From: Peribacillus sp044761985
Lineage (GTDB): Bacteria; Bacillota; Bacilli; Bacillales; DSM-1321
Assembly: GCF_044761985.1 (NCBI RefSeq)
Contig: NZ_JBIWDK010000002.1
Span: forward strand, 496,001 to 560,000
DNA length: 64,000 nt
Direction: 5' to 3'
In this document: in pieces, positions 1-9,390 of the stretch
How positions within the stretch are numbered: position 1 is the first letter of the stretch
How the letters are laid out: every line of letters begins with the position of its first letter
Made by a program: the position numbers and the translations under genes
Notes under the pieces: model-generated
What the model saw: the letters and a program-made list of their open reading frames with translations, nothing else
Databases searched by the model: none
Told to the model about the DNA's origin: nothing

Positions 1-933
1 ATCCTTTTTGATAAGAACGCGGTCCTTATCATCGCCAAGTTCTGTTGAACGGAACCAAGTTGCCCCGTCTTCTTCATAAACATGGCCTCTCTCCTTCAGA
101 ACGCTTAGTGCTTCGTCGATTTTCCCATTTTGATAAAGGGACGTTTCCGAGAACCACACATCAAAACCGACACGGAAATTTTCCAAGTCCGTTTTCAACT
201 TAGCCATTTCACATTTCAATCCGTACTCACGGAAAAAGTCATAACGTTCTTTTTCATCGACGTTAACATACTTATCTCCATATTCCTTCGCAAGCGTTTT
301 ACCAATCCCGATAATATCTTCGCCGCGGTAACCGTCTTCAGGCATTTCTTTATCAAGGCCAAGTGCTTGGAAGTACCGTGCTTCGATTGAAATTGCCAAG
401 TTATTGATTTGGTTACCTGCATCATTTATATAGTATTCGCGCGAAACGTCGTATCCCGCTTTTGATAGAACATTACATAACGTGTCACCAACAGCAGCAC
501 CACGCGCATGACCAAGGTGCAGGTCACCAGTCGGGTTTGCAGAAACGAACTCAACCTGGATTTTTTCGCCTTTACCATAATCGCTTTCCCCATAGGCTTC
601 ATCTGCTTTCAGAATCACTGGAACCAACTCTGTCAGATAAGAGTTATCCATGTAAAAGTTTATGAATCCCGGGCCTGCGATTTCAATTTTTTCAATGGAT
701 GCCTTGGACTGATCAAAGTTCTCGATGATTGCTTCTGCAATCATTTTCGGTGCTTTTTTTGCGATTTTCGTTAATTGCATCGCCATATTCGTGGAGTAGT
801 CTCCGTGTGTCTTATCTTTTGGAAGTTCTAACACTACTTGGGGGACCTGTTCTTCCGTTGCCAAACCAGCTTTAATAACCGCATCTTTAATTTCCTGTTT
901 CAGTTTTTCCTGTACCTCATTTACTATATTCAT
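1..933 (-). CDS. argS: Arginyl-tRNA synthetase (partial, N-terminal 311 residues)
   Basis: Class I aminoacyl-tRNA synthetase that charges tRNA-Arg with arginine in the cytoplasm. The reading frame is open from the ATG at 933 to the window edge, so the C-terminal part, including the KMSK loop and the anticodon-binding domain, is missing. The N-terminal tRNA-binding domain is followed by the class I signature HLGHARGA at about residues 139-146, preceded by EFVSANPTGDL, typical of ArgRS. An AAGGAGG site lies 5-11 bases before the start inside the end of ywiB, which stops 3 bases upstream, so the two genes are probably co-transcribed as in B. subtilis. Confidence 0.97.
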   Translation of the reverse strand, partial: MNIVNEVQEKLKQEIKDAVIKAGLATEEQVPQVVLELPKDKTHGDYSTNMAMQLTKIAKKAPKMIAEAIIENFDQSKASIEKIEIAGPGFINFYMDNSYLTELVPVILKADEAYGESDYGKGEKIQVEFVSANPTGDLHLGHARGAAVGDTLCNVLSKAGYDVSREYYINDAGNQINNLAISIEARYFQALGLDKEMPEDGYRGEDIIGIGKTLAKEYGDKYVNVDEKERYDFFREYGLKCEMAKLKTDLENFRVGFDVWFSETSLYQNGKIDEALSVLKERGHVYEEDGATWFRSTELGDDKDRVLIKKD

Positions 934-936
934 GTT

Positions 937-1377
937 CTAAGCTTCCTCCTTGTAGGAAATCGTCATTTCATATTGCCCGGGTTCGCTTCCCTGCATATGT
1001 AGTGCATAGCGAAGGATCAGTTTCCCTTCCTTTTTCTTTTCATCCCATTGATGCTGAATTTTCTTTGTGGTCGTCGATAGCCCCAACCTGCCATATATAC
1101 TTTCATAATGTCCATTTGTCGCTTCCTGCAAGCGGAAAAGCTGTCTCATTTTAACGGCACCGTTCCTAAGCAGAATCGTTTCGTTCGTTTTATGCTTAAT
1201 GGTTGTCTGCGTTTTGCCGGCTTCATTTTCCTCTGCATATTGCAAATACAAATCGGACCCTTTATACATCCTTGTACCAAAAGTGACGAGCTCATACGTT
1301 TCCGTTTCAGAGCCATGCCTGATTTTTGTCTGCAATGTCACTTTAACATTCTGCTTATCTATATCATGAAGAGTCAA
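937..1377 (-). CDS. ywiB: YwiB-like DUF1934 beta-barrel protein
   Basis: A 146-residue protein of the DUF1934/YwiB family, small beta-barrel proteins of unknown biochemical role found next to argS in Bacillaceae. The sequence alternates hydrophobic and polar residues in strand-like stretches (VTLQTKIRHGSETETYEL, YEMTISYKEEA) and has no signal peptide or membrane segment, so it is probably cytoplasmic. It lies immediately upstream of argS with a 3-base gap. The identity rests on length, neighbourhood and strand pattern; no function is claimed. Confidence 0.85.
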   Translation of the reverse strand: MTLHDIDKQNVKVTLQTKIRHGSETETYELVTFGTRMYKGSDLYLQYAEENEAGKTQTTIKHKTNETILLRNGAVKMRQLFRLQEATNGHYESIYGRLGLSTTTKKIQHQWDEKKKEGKLILRYALHMQGSEPGQYEMTISYKEEA

Positions 1378-1557
1378 AGCTACACTTCCTTCATCATCTC
1401 GTTCTTAACTTTATAAGTATAAATATTCTTCAATGAAGTTTCAACTTGGAGCGGAAAATAAAGTTTCATATCTTGTCTTAGTATGCAATTCATTTGAATG
1501 TAACGCAAGACAAGCTCTTAATTACGAAGGGAAAGCGATGATATTTCCCGAATACAT

Positions 1558-1597
1558 ACAAAAAAAGGCCATTCCCGCTAAAATGCAGGAACAGCCT
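1558..1597 (-). terminator. Rho-independent terminator after speE-speB
   Basis: Read on the minus strand, AGGCTGTTCC and GGAATGGCCT form a ten-pair stem with two G-U pairs, followed by a run of T. It lies 12 bases beyond the speB stop. Confidence 0.8.
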
Positions 1598-1609
1598 CCC
1601 CTATCATAT

Positions 1610-2488
1610 TTAACCCTTTTGAACCCAACCAAGAATCATTTCACGAATCAGCTTGCTTGCCGTATTCGCCGTTTGTTCAGATGGATCATAAATCGGGGCC
1701 ACTTCTACTAAATCACAGCCAACCACATTCACTTCTGAACGGGCTATCTCGTGGATCGAAGCTAAAAGCTCTTTGGACGTAATGCCACCGCAGTCGACGG
1801 TCCCTGTACCCGGCGCATGCGCAGGGTCAAGCACGTCGATGTCTATCGTCACATAAACCGGACGACCCGCTAATTGCGGCAATACTTCCTTCAGGGGCTC
1901 AAGCACTTCAAACTTAGAGATGTGCATGCCATTTTCCCTTGCCCATTGAAATTCTTCCTTTAGCCCGGAACGGATTCCAAATGAATAAACATTACTTGGC
2001 CCGATAAGCTCTGCTGATTTTCGGATGATGGAAGCATGGGAAAGTGGCTCTCCTTCATAATCCTCCCGCAAATCTGTATGGGCGTCCATATGGATAATGG
2101 CCATATCGGGGTACTTTTTAAACATGGCTTTTATGACAGGCCATGTAACAAGGTGTTCTCCCCCCATGCCCAATGGGAATTTACCGGCATCAAGCACACC
2201 GTCTACAAATTCTTCAATCATATCGATACTGCGTTGAGGATTACCGAAAGGCAATGGGATATCCCCAGCATCATAGAATTTCACTTCTTCCAATTCACGG
2301 TCTAAGTATGGGCTGTATTCTTCCAAGCCGATTGAAACTTCTCGAATCCTTGTTGGGCCAAAACGGGAACCCGGACGGAAGCTGACTGTCCAGTCCATCG
2401 GCATACCATAAAGCACCGCTTCGGATTCCTCGAAGTCCGGATGGCTTTTAATGAATACATTGCCTGAGTACGCTTCATCGAATCGCAT
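1610..2488 (-). CDS. speB: Agmatinase
   Basis: Hydrolyses agmatine to putrescine and urea, the second step of the arginine-to-polyamine route. It is a ureohydrolase with a binuclear manganese centre: GGEH, DAHTD and the DIDVLDPAHAPGTGT stretch supply the metal ligands. The start is placed at the second ATG (2488, MRFDEAYSG), as in the B. subtilis protein, because the GGGGG ribosome-binding site is 7 bases from it but only 1 base from the upstream ATG at 2494. The gene follows speE by 12 bases; the pair makes putrescine and converts it to spermidine. Confidence 0.96.
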   Translation of the reverse strand: MRFDEAYSGNVFIKSHPDFEESEAVLYGMPMDWTVSFRPGSRFGPTRIREVSIGLEEYSPYLDRELEEVKFYDAGDIPLPFGNPQRSIDMIEEFVDGVLDAGKFPLGMGGEHLVTWPVIKAMFKKYPDMAIIHMDAHTDLREDYEGEPLSHASIIRKSAELIGPSNVYSFGIRSGLKEEFQWARENGMHISKFEVLEPLKEVLPQLAGRPVYVTIDIDVLDPAHAPGTGTVDCGGITSKELLASIHEIARSEVNVVGCDLVEVAPIYDPSEQTANTASKLIREMILGWVQKG

Positions 2489-2500
2489 GTTCATGCCCCC

Positions 2501-3328
2501 TTATTTCACTAAATCTTGAACGAATTTAGGCAGGACGAAAGCTGCTTTATGAAGTTCTTTTGTATAGTATTTTGTTTCTATATCGTGGAAACGCTCGTCT
2601 GAAACGTCAAGCGGATTATATTTTTTAGAACCGATCGTGAATGCCCACAGCCCACTTGGATACGTCGGGATATTGGCTAAATAAAGGCTTGTGATCGGGA
2701 ATATTTCTTTCACGTCGCGCTGTACATCACGGATTAAGTCTGATTTAAACCAAGGGTTGTCCGATTGGGCAACGAAGATTCCGTCTTCTTTCAAAGCCTT
2801 GGAGATGCCGGCATAAAAGCCTTTGGTAAATAGATTTACGGCAGGACCCACTGGTTCGGTGGAGTCCACAAGAATCACATCGAATTCATTTTCACTCTTC
2901 GCGATGTGCATAAAGCCATCCCCTACTTGCACATCGACACGTGGATCTTCTAGCATGCCTGCAATTTCAGGTAAATACTTCTTGGAGTATTCGATGACCT
3001 TTCCATCAATATCAACCAGTGTAGCTTTTTTTACGCTTGGATGCTTAAGGACTTCACGGATAACTCCGCCGTCTCCTCCTCCTACGACCAAAACATTTTC
3101 TGGATTAGGATGTGTAAATAAAGGAACATGGGCTACCATCTCGTGGTAAACGAACTCATCGCGTTGGGATGTCATCACCATGTCATCCAACAAAAGCATA
3201 TTTCCCCATTCTTCAGTTTCAATCATATCCAACTTTTGAAACTCCGTTTGTTCCGTATGTAAAGTACGATTCACTTTCATCGTAATACCAAAATTCTCTG
3301 TTTGTTTCTCAGTAAACCAAATGCTCAT
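2501..3328 (-). CDS. speE: Spermidine synthase
   Basis: Transfers the aminopropyl group of decarboxylated S-adenosylmethionine to putrescine. The 275-residue length is normal for the family. The nucleotide-binding GGGDGG motif is at residues 83-88, the DID acidic motif at about 106-108, and the catalytic Asp of VDSTEP is at 155. A short N-terminal beta domain precedes the Rossmann domain, as in Bacillus SpeE. It is first in the speE-speB operon and is divergent from pbpG. Confidence 0.97.
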   Translation of the reverse strand: MSIWFTEKQTENFGITMKVNRTLHTEQTEFQKLDMIETEEWGNMLLLDDMVMTSQRDEFVYHEMVAHVPLFTHPNPENVLVVGGGDGGVIREVLKHPSVKKATLVDIDGKVIEYSKKYLPEIAGMLEDPRVDVQVGDGFMHIAKSENEFDVILVDSTEPVGPAVNLFTKGFYAGISKALKEDGIFVAQSDNPWFKSDLIRDVQRDVKEIFPITSLYLANIPTYPSGLWAFTIGSKKYNPLDVSDERFHDIETKYYTKELHKAAFVLPKFVQDLVK

Positions 3329-3460
3329 TTATTAACGCTTCCTTTCCAAAATCTTATAGTCTTTCAACTAATTGGCCGATATTCGGTATACCCATTAGCT
3401 AGAAAAAGTATAGACGAATCTACCAGAAATGCAAGATAAATATTACAATTCCACTTCTTA

Positions 3461-3490
3461 TGTTTAAAAATATCTTTTTTTTCCATAATA
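3461..3490 (+). promoter_or_regulatory. Candidate forespore (sigma-G/F type) promoter of pbpG
   Basis: TGTTTA at 3461-3466 and CATAATA at 3484-3490 are separated by 17 bases, close to the sigma-G consensus TGAATA/CATACTA. It sits about 40 bases before the pbpG start. B. subtilis pbpG is known as a forespore gene, which agrees. Promoter activity itself is inferred. Confidence 0.5.
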
Positions 3491-3530
3491 GTAATAGATT
3501 CTTTTTTTAAAAATAAGAGAGGTGAAAGCA

Positions 3531-5597
3531 ATGGAGCTCATTCCAAGCGAACGTTTTAAAAGGACAACTAAATATGTGCGGGCTTTCATCATTTTTGCCA
3601 CAATAGGTCTCATCATTCTCTTTGTCTTGCTTCTCTCTTTACTGATGTATGCAAAAATACTAGGTCCGCCGCCTTTGGCTGTACCTCAATCTACCCTATA
3701 TTATAGCCATGACGGAAATGTGATTGGAGAATCCGATAATGGTCAAAAACGCTACTGGGTCGGGCTGGAATCGATTTCACCCGAACTAGTCAAGGCAACA
3801 GTCGCAGTAGAAGATCGACAATTTTACACCCATAAGGGCTTTGATATAAAACGGATCGGTGGCGCCATTCTTGCTGATGTCCGTGCCATGTCCAAGGTTC
3901 AAGGGGCAAGTACGATCACCCAGCAATATGCCCGGAATCTCTTTCTTGACCATGATAAGACGTGGTCGCGTAAGCTCAATGAAGCGTTCTATACAATACG
4001 CCTGGAAATGAATTACTCAAAAAAAGACATTCTAGAAGGCTATTTAAATACGATTTACTATGGCCATGGCGCCTATGGGGCACAAGCTGCAAGCCAATAT
4101 TACTTCGGTAAGGATGCCAAGGATTTGACGCTTCCGGAGGCAAGCATGCTAGCCGGAATCCCAAAGGGGCCATCCAACTATTCGCCTTTGGACAACCTGG
4201 ATAAGGCCAAATCAAGGCAAAAGGTCGTCCTGCATGCCATGCAAACCAAAGACTATATTTCAAAAGCTGATACGGATGAAGCCCTCCAGGCATCCCTTTC
4301 TTTAAATGGCGAACATGGTACTGTAACCAAGAAAATGGCTCCTTACTTCCAGGATGCCGTCAAACAGGCCCTAAAAACGCAACTTCATTTAGATGACCGG
4401 ACAATCGAGCTCGGGGGCTTAAAGGTTTATACCACATTGGATGAAAATCAACAGCGCATCGCAGAGGAGTCCCTCTCCACTGTCATACCCGAACAGGCTA
4501 GCATCCAAGCATCACTGGTGGCCATGGATCCCAGGACCGGGGAAGTCCGCGCACTCGTCGGGGGCACTGACTACACAGCTTCACCATTCAACCGTGTCAC
4601 ACAGGCCCTACGCCAGCCAGGATCGACAATAAAGCCGCTTCTATACTATTCAGCACTAGAAAACGGGTTTACACCGTCAACCACTTTAAAAAGTGAGGCC
4701 ACAACCTTTACCTTTGATGATGGCCATACTTCATATAAGCCGCATAACTATAACTATCAGTATGCGAATGATGAGATAACGATGGCACAGGCCATTGCTT
4801 TATCCGATAACATTTATGCCGTGAAGACCCATCTATTTCTCGGCGAACAGGCATTGGTTGATGCGGCTCGTCGTTTTGGCATCACTTCCAAAATGGATGC
4901 GGTCCCTTCCCTTGCACTTGGCACATCCAATGTGAGGCCCATTGAAATGGTCAATGCGTACGGAATCCTGGCTAATGGCGGCAAAAAAGTAGAGCCTACA
5001 TTCATCACCAAGGTGGAAGACCGAAAAGGTGAAGTCATCTTCGAACGATCCCAGAAAGGTGAACAGATTCTGGATAAGGATAAGGCATTTGTCATGACTG
5101 AAATGCTTACCGGGGTTTTTGACGAAACGCTAAACGGCTACACGAAGGTGACAGGGAGCACGATCAGTTCCCAATTGACGCACCGCGTCGCAGGGAAGTC
5201 GGGTTCCACTTCCACCGACAGCTGGATGGTCGGTTATACGCCTCAACTGGTTGCAGGTGTATGGACTGGCTACGATCAAGGGAAAAAGATAGAAATCCCC
5301 GCCGAAAAAAGTTATGCGAAAAAAATATGGGCATCCTATATGGAGAAGGGTTTGAAAGGGCAACCTTCCAAACCCTTTAAGGAAACGGGTAATGTAATCG
5401 GTGTACATGTCAATCCAGCAAGCGGCAAACTTGCAACAGATGCCTGCCCCGTCTCCAGATTAACTTACTATGTAAAAGGAACCGAACCCGTGGAATACTG
5501 TGAAGAGCACTTCAAGCAAAAGAACACCAAAAGTGCTCCGAAGGACGGGAAACATAAAAACCCCTGGTATAAAAAAATCTTAAAACCTTGGGGATAA
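3531..5597 (+). CDS. pbpG: Class A penicillin-binding protein (PBP2d type)
   Basis: Bifunctional peptidoglycan glycosyltransferase and transpeptidase with an N-terminal membrane anchor (about residues 18-42). The GT51 domain has the catalytic Glu in VEDRQFYTHKGFD (about 94) and the GASTITQQ motif. The transpeptidase domain has SxxK (STIK, Ser about 365), SDN (about 425) and KSG (about 556) in place of the more usual KTG. The ATG at 3531 is chosen because GAGAGGTG lies 6 bases upstream; an in-frame GTG at 3522 falls inside that site. In B. subtilis, PbpG helps build the spore germ-cell wall. Length (688 residues) and position beside speE match. Confidence 0.95.
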   Translation: MELIPSERFKRTTKYVRAFIIFATIGLIILFVLLLSLLMYAKILGPPPLAVPQSTLYYSHDGNVIGESDNGQKRYWVGLESISPELVKATVAVEDRQFYTHKGFDIKRIGGAILADVRAMSKVQGASTITQQYARNLFLDHDKTWSRKLNEAFYTIRLEMNYSKKDILEGYLNTIYYGHGAYGAQAASQYYFGKDAKDLTLPEASMLAGIPKGPSNYSPLDNLDKAKSRQKVVLHAMQTKDYISKADTDEALQASLSLNGEHGTVTKKMAPYFQDAVKQALKTQLHLDDRTIELGGLKVYTTLDENQQRIAEESLSTVIPEQASIQASLVAMDPRTGEVRALVGGTDYTASPFNRVTQALRQPGSTIKPLLYYSALENGFTPSTTLKSEATTFTFDDGHTSYKPHNYNYQYANDEITMAQAIALSDNIYAVKTHLFLGEQALVDAARRFGITSKMDAVPSLALGTSNVRPIEMVNAYGILANGGKKVEPTFITKVEDRKGEVIFERSQKGEQILDKDKAFVMTEMLTGVFDETLNGYTKVTGSTISSQLTHRVAGKSGSTSTDSWMVGYTPQLVAGVWTGYDQGKKIEIPAEKSYAKKIWASYMEKGLKGQPSKPFKETGNVIGVHVNPASGKLATDACPVSRLTYYVKGTEPVEYCEEHFKQKNTKSAPKDGKHKNPWYKKILKPWG

Positions 5598-5600
5598 CGA

Positions 5601-5636
5601 AAAACCCCGAAGCCGGTAGCGGCTTCGGGGTTTTTC
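5601..5636. terminator. Bidirectional terminator between pbpG and ywhD
   Basis: CCCCGAAGCCG and its near-complement CGGCTTCGGGG form a strong stem with A residues before and TTTTT after, so it can end transcripts from both sides. Confidence 0.9.
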
Positions 5637-5745
5637 TGTCCTAGTTCCACAGTGTCTAAACTGCTGTCTCTAAGTTTACTGATTTTATTCGCTTCGTACA
5701 AGTGATTTTTTTACTAAACTTCACATTTCATACAATAATACACAT

Positions 5746-6255
5746 TTAAACCATCAAAGACCGTTTAAGCTCATCGGATGAACGCTCCCACATTCCTGCA
5801 TCGTGGTTTTTCAGGAACTCGGCAAGGATGCTTTTTGATTTATCGTCCATATCCTCGACGATGATATGACGTTTCAAGGATTTATCCATCCGGTTAACAT
5901 GTTCCGGCAAGGATTTGTACCCACGTCTGATTGAGCGGTCCACCGTCATCTCACAAGCGGTCACCCCGGCATAGTACGGACCAGTTTGCAGGGCTTCAAT
6001 CGTTACCCAAACAAGCCAGTAGGGTTTCCCATTTGGCACTTCCTCTTTTGTCTTTAGAAACTTGATTCCTTTTTCCACAGCACTTCTTGCATGCATCGCG
6101 CCGATGTCGACTTCCGCTTCACCAGCATCCACATCAATGATGACCGGTGAAATATTGTCGAGAGTTAAAACACCAGCGCCATATCCGCCATGGCCTTTCA
6201 TCGGATCATTTTTAATAATATTGAAGCCTATCTTTTTCTTTGGTTGTTCTTCCAT
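5746..6255 (-). CDS. ywhD: YwhD family protein
   Basis: A 169-residue conserved protein of the YwhD family, function unknown. It has no signal peptide or transmembrane segment. The start is the ATG at 6255 (MEEQPKKKIGF), which has AAGGGGG 9 bases upstream; the open frame runs nine codons further upstream without a comparable site. It lies 35 bases downstream of ywhC, so the two are probably one transcript. Recognition is by sequence flavour (KIGFNIIKNDPMKGHGGYG) and by the conserved ywhC-ywhD neighbourhood. Confidence 0.88.
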   Translation of the reverse strand: MEEQPKKKIGFNIIKNDPMKGHGGYGAGVLTLDNISPVIIDVDAGEAEVDIGAMHARSAVEKGIKFLKTKEEVPNGKPYWLVWVTIEALQTGPYYAGVTACEMTVDRSIRRGYKSLPEHVNRMDKSLKRHIIVEDMDDKSKSILAEFLKNHDAGMWERSSDELKRSLMV

Positions 6256-6290
6256 GTTAATAACCCCCTTCAGTTTCGTCATTTACTATA

Positions 6291-6959
6291 TTAAAAAAAC
6301 AAAAGACTTAAAGTGTGTCCGAGATTGTCACGAACGAATGGTACAAGTTCATTCATAATCGGACTGATTGTATATTTACCCAACGGTGTGATGACTAAAA
6401 TCAGGAAAATCAAGGATCCGTATTGCTCATACTGAGTCATTTTCGCACGCATTTCCACCGAAACCAGATCTTCTACGATCCGATACCCATCAAGAGGTGG
6501 TAGTGGTATCAAATTGAATACGAATAGTACGATATTTAAGTGAATCAACATCGTAAAGAAAGGTTCCACGAAGAATGGCATGTCGTAAGGTCCCAACCCT
6601 GAAGCGAGTAACCCGTACCAGATTAAATAGCCTATCGTCGCCACAAGAAGATTGCTGAGCGGACCTGCAAAGGAAACCAGTATGCCAGCCAGTCTTGGAT
6701 TCTTAAAATGAAACCGATTGACAGGGACAGGCCTTGCCCAACCAAATCCTACAATCAAAATCAGGAGCGTACCGATTGGATCCAAATGCTGTATGGGATT
6801 CAAGGTGACCCTTCCTTGATTCTTAGCTGTCGGATCCCCAAATTTATAGGCCACATAGGCATGGGAAAATTCATGAACCGTAAACGCGATCAAAAGAACG
6901 ACAATCACGTAAGGAAGCCTATCCAAACTATAAGCCAAAAACTGTCCTAATTGATCCAA
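6291..6959 (-). CDS. ywhC: Site-2 protease family membrane metalloprotease
   Basis: Integral-membrane M50 zinc protease. The HEFSH zinc-binding motif lies in the first membrane helix (about residues 29-33) and the third ligand is in LPPLDGYRI. At least five hydrophobic segments are visible. The start is uncertain: the frame opens with TTG at 6974, but a GGGGGAG site lies 6 bases before an in-frame TTG at 6959, which is preferred here. It is upstream of ywhD and divergent from ywhB. The substrate is unknown; in this subfamily the PDZ domain is lacking. Confidence 0.9.
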   Translation of the reverse strand: MDQLGQFLAYSLDRLPYVIVVLLIAFTVHEFSHAYVAYKFGDPTAKNQGRVTLNPIQHLDPIGTLLILIVGFGWARPVPVNRFHFKNPRLAGILVSFAGPLSNLLVATIGYLIWYGLLASGLGPYDMPFFVEPFFTMLIHLNIVLFVFNLIPLPPLDGYRIVEDLVSVEMRAKMTQYEQYGSLIFLILVITPLGKYTISPIMNELVPFVRDNLGHTLSLLFF

Positions 6960-7097
6960 TAGCTTCTCCCCCAATGTTTATTACCGTTAGTATACATGAA
7001 AATTTCAAGATGTGAAAAAACTCTGATTTCAGTATCTTGCAAATATTTCCCTAATGTGAAACACTACATCTATTAAAAAGAATGGGGGAATATGAAA

Positions 7098-7283
7098 ATG
7101 CCATATGTAACAGTCAAGATGCTTGAAGGCCGTACCGAGGAGCAAAAAAAAGCATTGGTTGAAAAAGTAACAGCAGCTGTTTCAGAAACAACCGGTGCAC
7201 CAGCCGAAGCTGTAACGATTTTCATCGAAGAAATGGCTAAAAACCACTTAGCCGTTGCCGGCGTTCGTAAAAGCGACCAATAA
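7098..7283 (+). CDS. ywhB: 4-oxalocrotonate tautomerase family protein
   Basis: A 61-residue tautomerase-superfamily subunit that probably forms a hexamer. These enzymes use the amino-terminal proline, exposed after removal of Met, as catalytic base. This fixes the start at the ATG at 7098 (MPYVTVKML) rather than the in-frame ATG at 7092, and the GGGGGA site is 9 bases from 7098 but only 3 from 7092. The internal conserved Arg is present in the GRTEEQ segment. The natural substrate in Bacillus is not known. Confidence 0.93.
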   Translation: MPYVTVKMLEGRTEEQKKALVEKVTAAVSETTGAPAEAVTIFIEEMAKNHLAVAGVRKSDQ

Positions 7284-7299
7284 AAGGGTTCATAATCGT

Positions 7300-7331
7300 A
7301 AAAGCTAAGCCATCAATTCGGCTTAGCTTTT
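7300..7331. terminator. Bidirectional terminator between ywhB and ywgA
   Basis: AAAAGCTAAGCC and GGCTTAGCTTTT form an inverted repeat with an 8-base loop. The stem includes the ywgA stop codon. Confidence 0.85.
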
Positions 7332-7822
7332 CCTTGTAGCTTCTCTATATATTCATATGCATCATCTATTTCTTCAAGCGTATATTTTTGCTTGCTTTTA
7401 AGCGTGAAGATTTTTTCAATGACCTCTTCCTTTTCCAACGTATCAAAGTAAAGGACCGTTGAAACAAGTTCCAAAAACCGGGCATTTTGTTCATTCATAT
7501 CCAATAAGCATGTATCAAGAGAAGGCATATCAACTTCCTGTATCGACAAGAAGTCTTTTCCCGCCTCCGTAATGGAATAGCAGTATTGATAATAGCCCGC
7601 CTTTTTCTCCTTCACTTCATTCAGGTACCCCATTGCGCAAAGTTCCTCTATTCGTAAAGTCAATTCCTCCGAGTACGGTCCGTAAAAGTGAAATTGAAAT
7701 TTTTCATGAAAAGGAAAGGATAACTTCTTCGCTATATAAACAATTTTTTGCAGCTTTTTTCGACCTGAAATTTCACCTGCAGTTGAAATGGCATTGATAA
7801 TGTTTGCATGATCCTTAAACAA
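7313..7822 (-). CDS. ywgA: YwgA family protein
   Basis: A 169-residue soluble protein of the YwgA family. The pattern of helices and a basic middle (LRIEELCAMGYLNEV, GYYQYCYSITEAGKDFL) suggests a winged-helix-like fold, but no DNA-binding activity is established. Translation starts at TTG (7822), which has GAGGAG 9 bases upstream. It follows ywfO by 32 bases and the two are likely co-transcribed, as in B. subtilis. Confidence 0.82.
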   Translation of the reverse strand: MFKDHANIINAISTAGEISGRKKLQKIVYIAKKLSFPFHEKFQFHFYGPYSEELTLRIEELCAMGYLNEVKEKKAGYYQYCYSITEAGKDFLSIQEVDMPSLDTCLLDMNEQNARFLELVSTVLYFDTLEKEEVIEKIFTLKSKQKYTLEEIDDAYEYIEKLQGKAKPN

Positions 7823-7854
7823 GGCTCGTCACTCCTCACCCAAAATGTACCGCT

Positions 7855-9162
7855 TTAAATCGACAGCTCCAATAGCTGACGGATTTGTTTTTTTATATCT
7901 TTATTCGTTGATTCATCGCGTAGTAAATCTGCCGGGAAGTACAACTTATGATCCGTTCGTCTTTTTCCTGAAATGGCATCCACTATTTCGGATTCACGCG
8001 ACAATTCCCGAAGTTCGCCATTCGTTTGCAGCAAATGGATTGGCAACCGCTCTTCCTCTTCGCCTGGACGATAAAAATCATAGGGCAGGTCCGAGGAGGA
8101 ATCGACGACTAAATAATAATCAGGATTGATTCCCGCCTCAATGAATAGCGCCCTTAATTCCATTAGTTTATTCATTTGACTATTCGAAGGATGAAACTCA
8201 ACATATTTAAAGAGTTTTCGATTCACGAAACGGATACATAAATCCCTTAAGATTGGATCCTCTTCTTCTTCCCAAGCCTCGAAATAGTAGAGCATCACGG
8301 ATTCATCCATTTTCAAGTAATCTTCTAACGTGACATTGCCCTTGAACATTGAATAAAAGTGACGGGGTTCTTGGGCAAATTGGTAGTTGGTTTCGAATAA
8401 ATACTTTGCCCTATGCAAAATTTTCGTTAGGATGACCTCGGCACTCCGTGTAACCGGGTGGAAGTAGACCTGCCAATACATTTGGTATCGACTCATAATA
8501 TAGTCTTCCACCGCGTGCATCCCACTTTGCTTAATGACAGCATGCTCCTCACGCGGCCGCATCACCCGTAATAGCCGCTCCATATCAAAATGGCCGTAGC
8601 TTACTCCAGTGAAATAAGCGTCCCGTTGCAGATAATCCATCCTATCGGCATCAATTTGACTAGAAATCAAGCTGACTACTAATTTGCCTTTATACGTTTT
8701 GGCAATGACCTCCGCTACTTTTTTAGGAAAATCGGGTCCTACTTTGAGAAGGATCTCATTCACTTCTGTATGACCGATAATGATCTGTTGAGTGAACTGT
8801 TCATGGTCCAAATCAAAAACCTTTTCAAAAGAGTGAGAGAATGGGCCATGTCCTAAATCATGTAGCAAGGCCGCACACAACGAAAGCAACCTTTCCTCCG
8901 GTTTCCATTCCGGTCTCCCTTCGAAGACATCATCGACAATTCTTCGGACAATCTCATATACCCCAAGCGAATGGCTAAACCTACTATGTTCTGCACCATG
9001 AAAGGTAAGATAGGTCGTTCCTAGTTGCTTGATTCTGCGAAGACGCTGGAATTCTTTCGTGCCGATCAAATCCCAAATAACCCGGTCCCGAACGTGTATA
9101 TACCGGTGTACTGGGTCTTTAAATACTTTTTCTTCTTGTAATTTTTCGCCAGAATATTCCAT
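7855..9162 (-). CDS. ywfO: HD-domain phosphohydrolase (YwfO)
   Basis: A 435-residue HD-superfamily metal-dependent phosphohydrolase, related to dNTP triphosphohydrolases. The first His of the metal site is in FHGAEHSRFSHSLGV, followed by the HD pair in LLHDLGHGPFSHSFE and a later Asp in SSQIDADRMDYL. The C-terminal third is typical of YwfO and less conserved. Likely activity is dephosphorylation of nucleotides, known for homologues; the substrate here is not shown. It heads the ywfO-ywgA operon. Confidence 0.93.
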   Translation of the reverse strand: MEYSGEKLQEEKVFKDPVHRYIHVRDRVIWDLIGTKEFQRLRRIKQLGTTYLTFHGAEHSRFSHSLGVYEIVRRIVDDVFEGRPEWKPEERLLSLCAALLHDLGHGPFSHSFEKVFDLDHEQFTQQIIIGHTEVNEILLKVGPDFPKKVAEVIAKTYKGKLVVSLISSQIDADRMDYLQRDAYFTGVSYGHFDMERLLRVMRPREEHAVIKQSGMHAVEDYIMSRYQMYWQVYFHPVTRSAEVILTKILHRAKYLFETNYQFAQEPRHFYSMFKGNVTLEDYLKMDESVMLYYFEAWEEEEDPILRDLCIRFVNRKLFKYVEFHPSNSQMNKLMELRALFIEAGINPDYYLVVDSSSDLPYDFYRPGEEEERLPIHLLQTNGELRELSRESEIVDAISGKRRTDHKLYFPADLLRDESTNKDIKKQIRQLLELSI

Positions 9163-9390
9163 GGACTACCCTCATTTTCATAATCTCATTGCTTTTATTA
9201 TAGCTTGTCTTTATAGAATATCCTAACTCGACCCATGATAGAAAGCCTGTTGATTTTATATGAAATCAGGAGTTTTTATGGATTTTGATAGAGAAAATAA
9301 CGGAATTAAAAAATCACCACAGTTTATTGAATCTGGGTGACGAGTCGCATGTTTCACATTTCAAAACTGCTGAATTATTTATACATAAAG

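Noticed and set aside
2823..3149. 108-codon ORF antisense to speE, and many other antisense ORFs over argS, topB, helicase and cobalamin genes
   Set aside because: They are shadow frames of well-conserved genes, lacking ribosome-binding sites and protein-like composition.
9278..9340. 20-codon ORF (MDFDRENNGIKKSPQF...) with a weak CAGGAG site
   Set aside because: Very short, no family pattern, and located in a region without other support; chance expectation is high.
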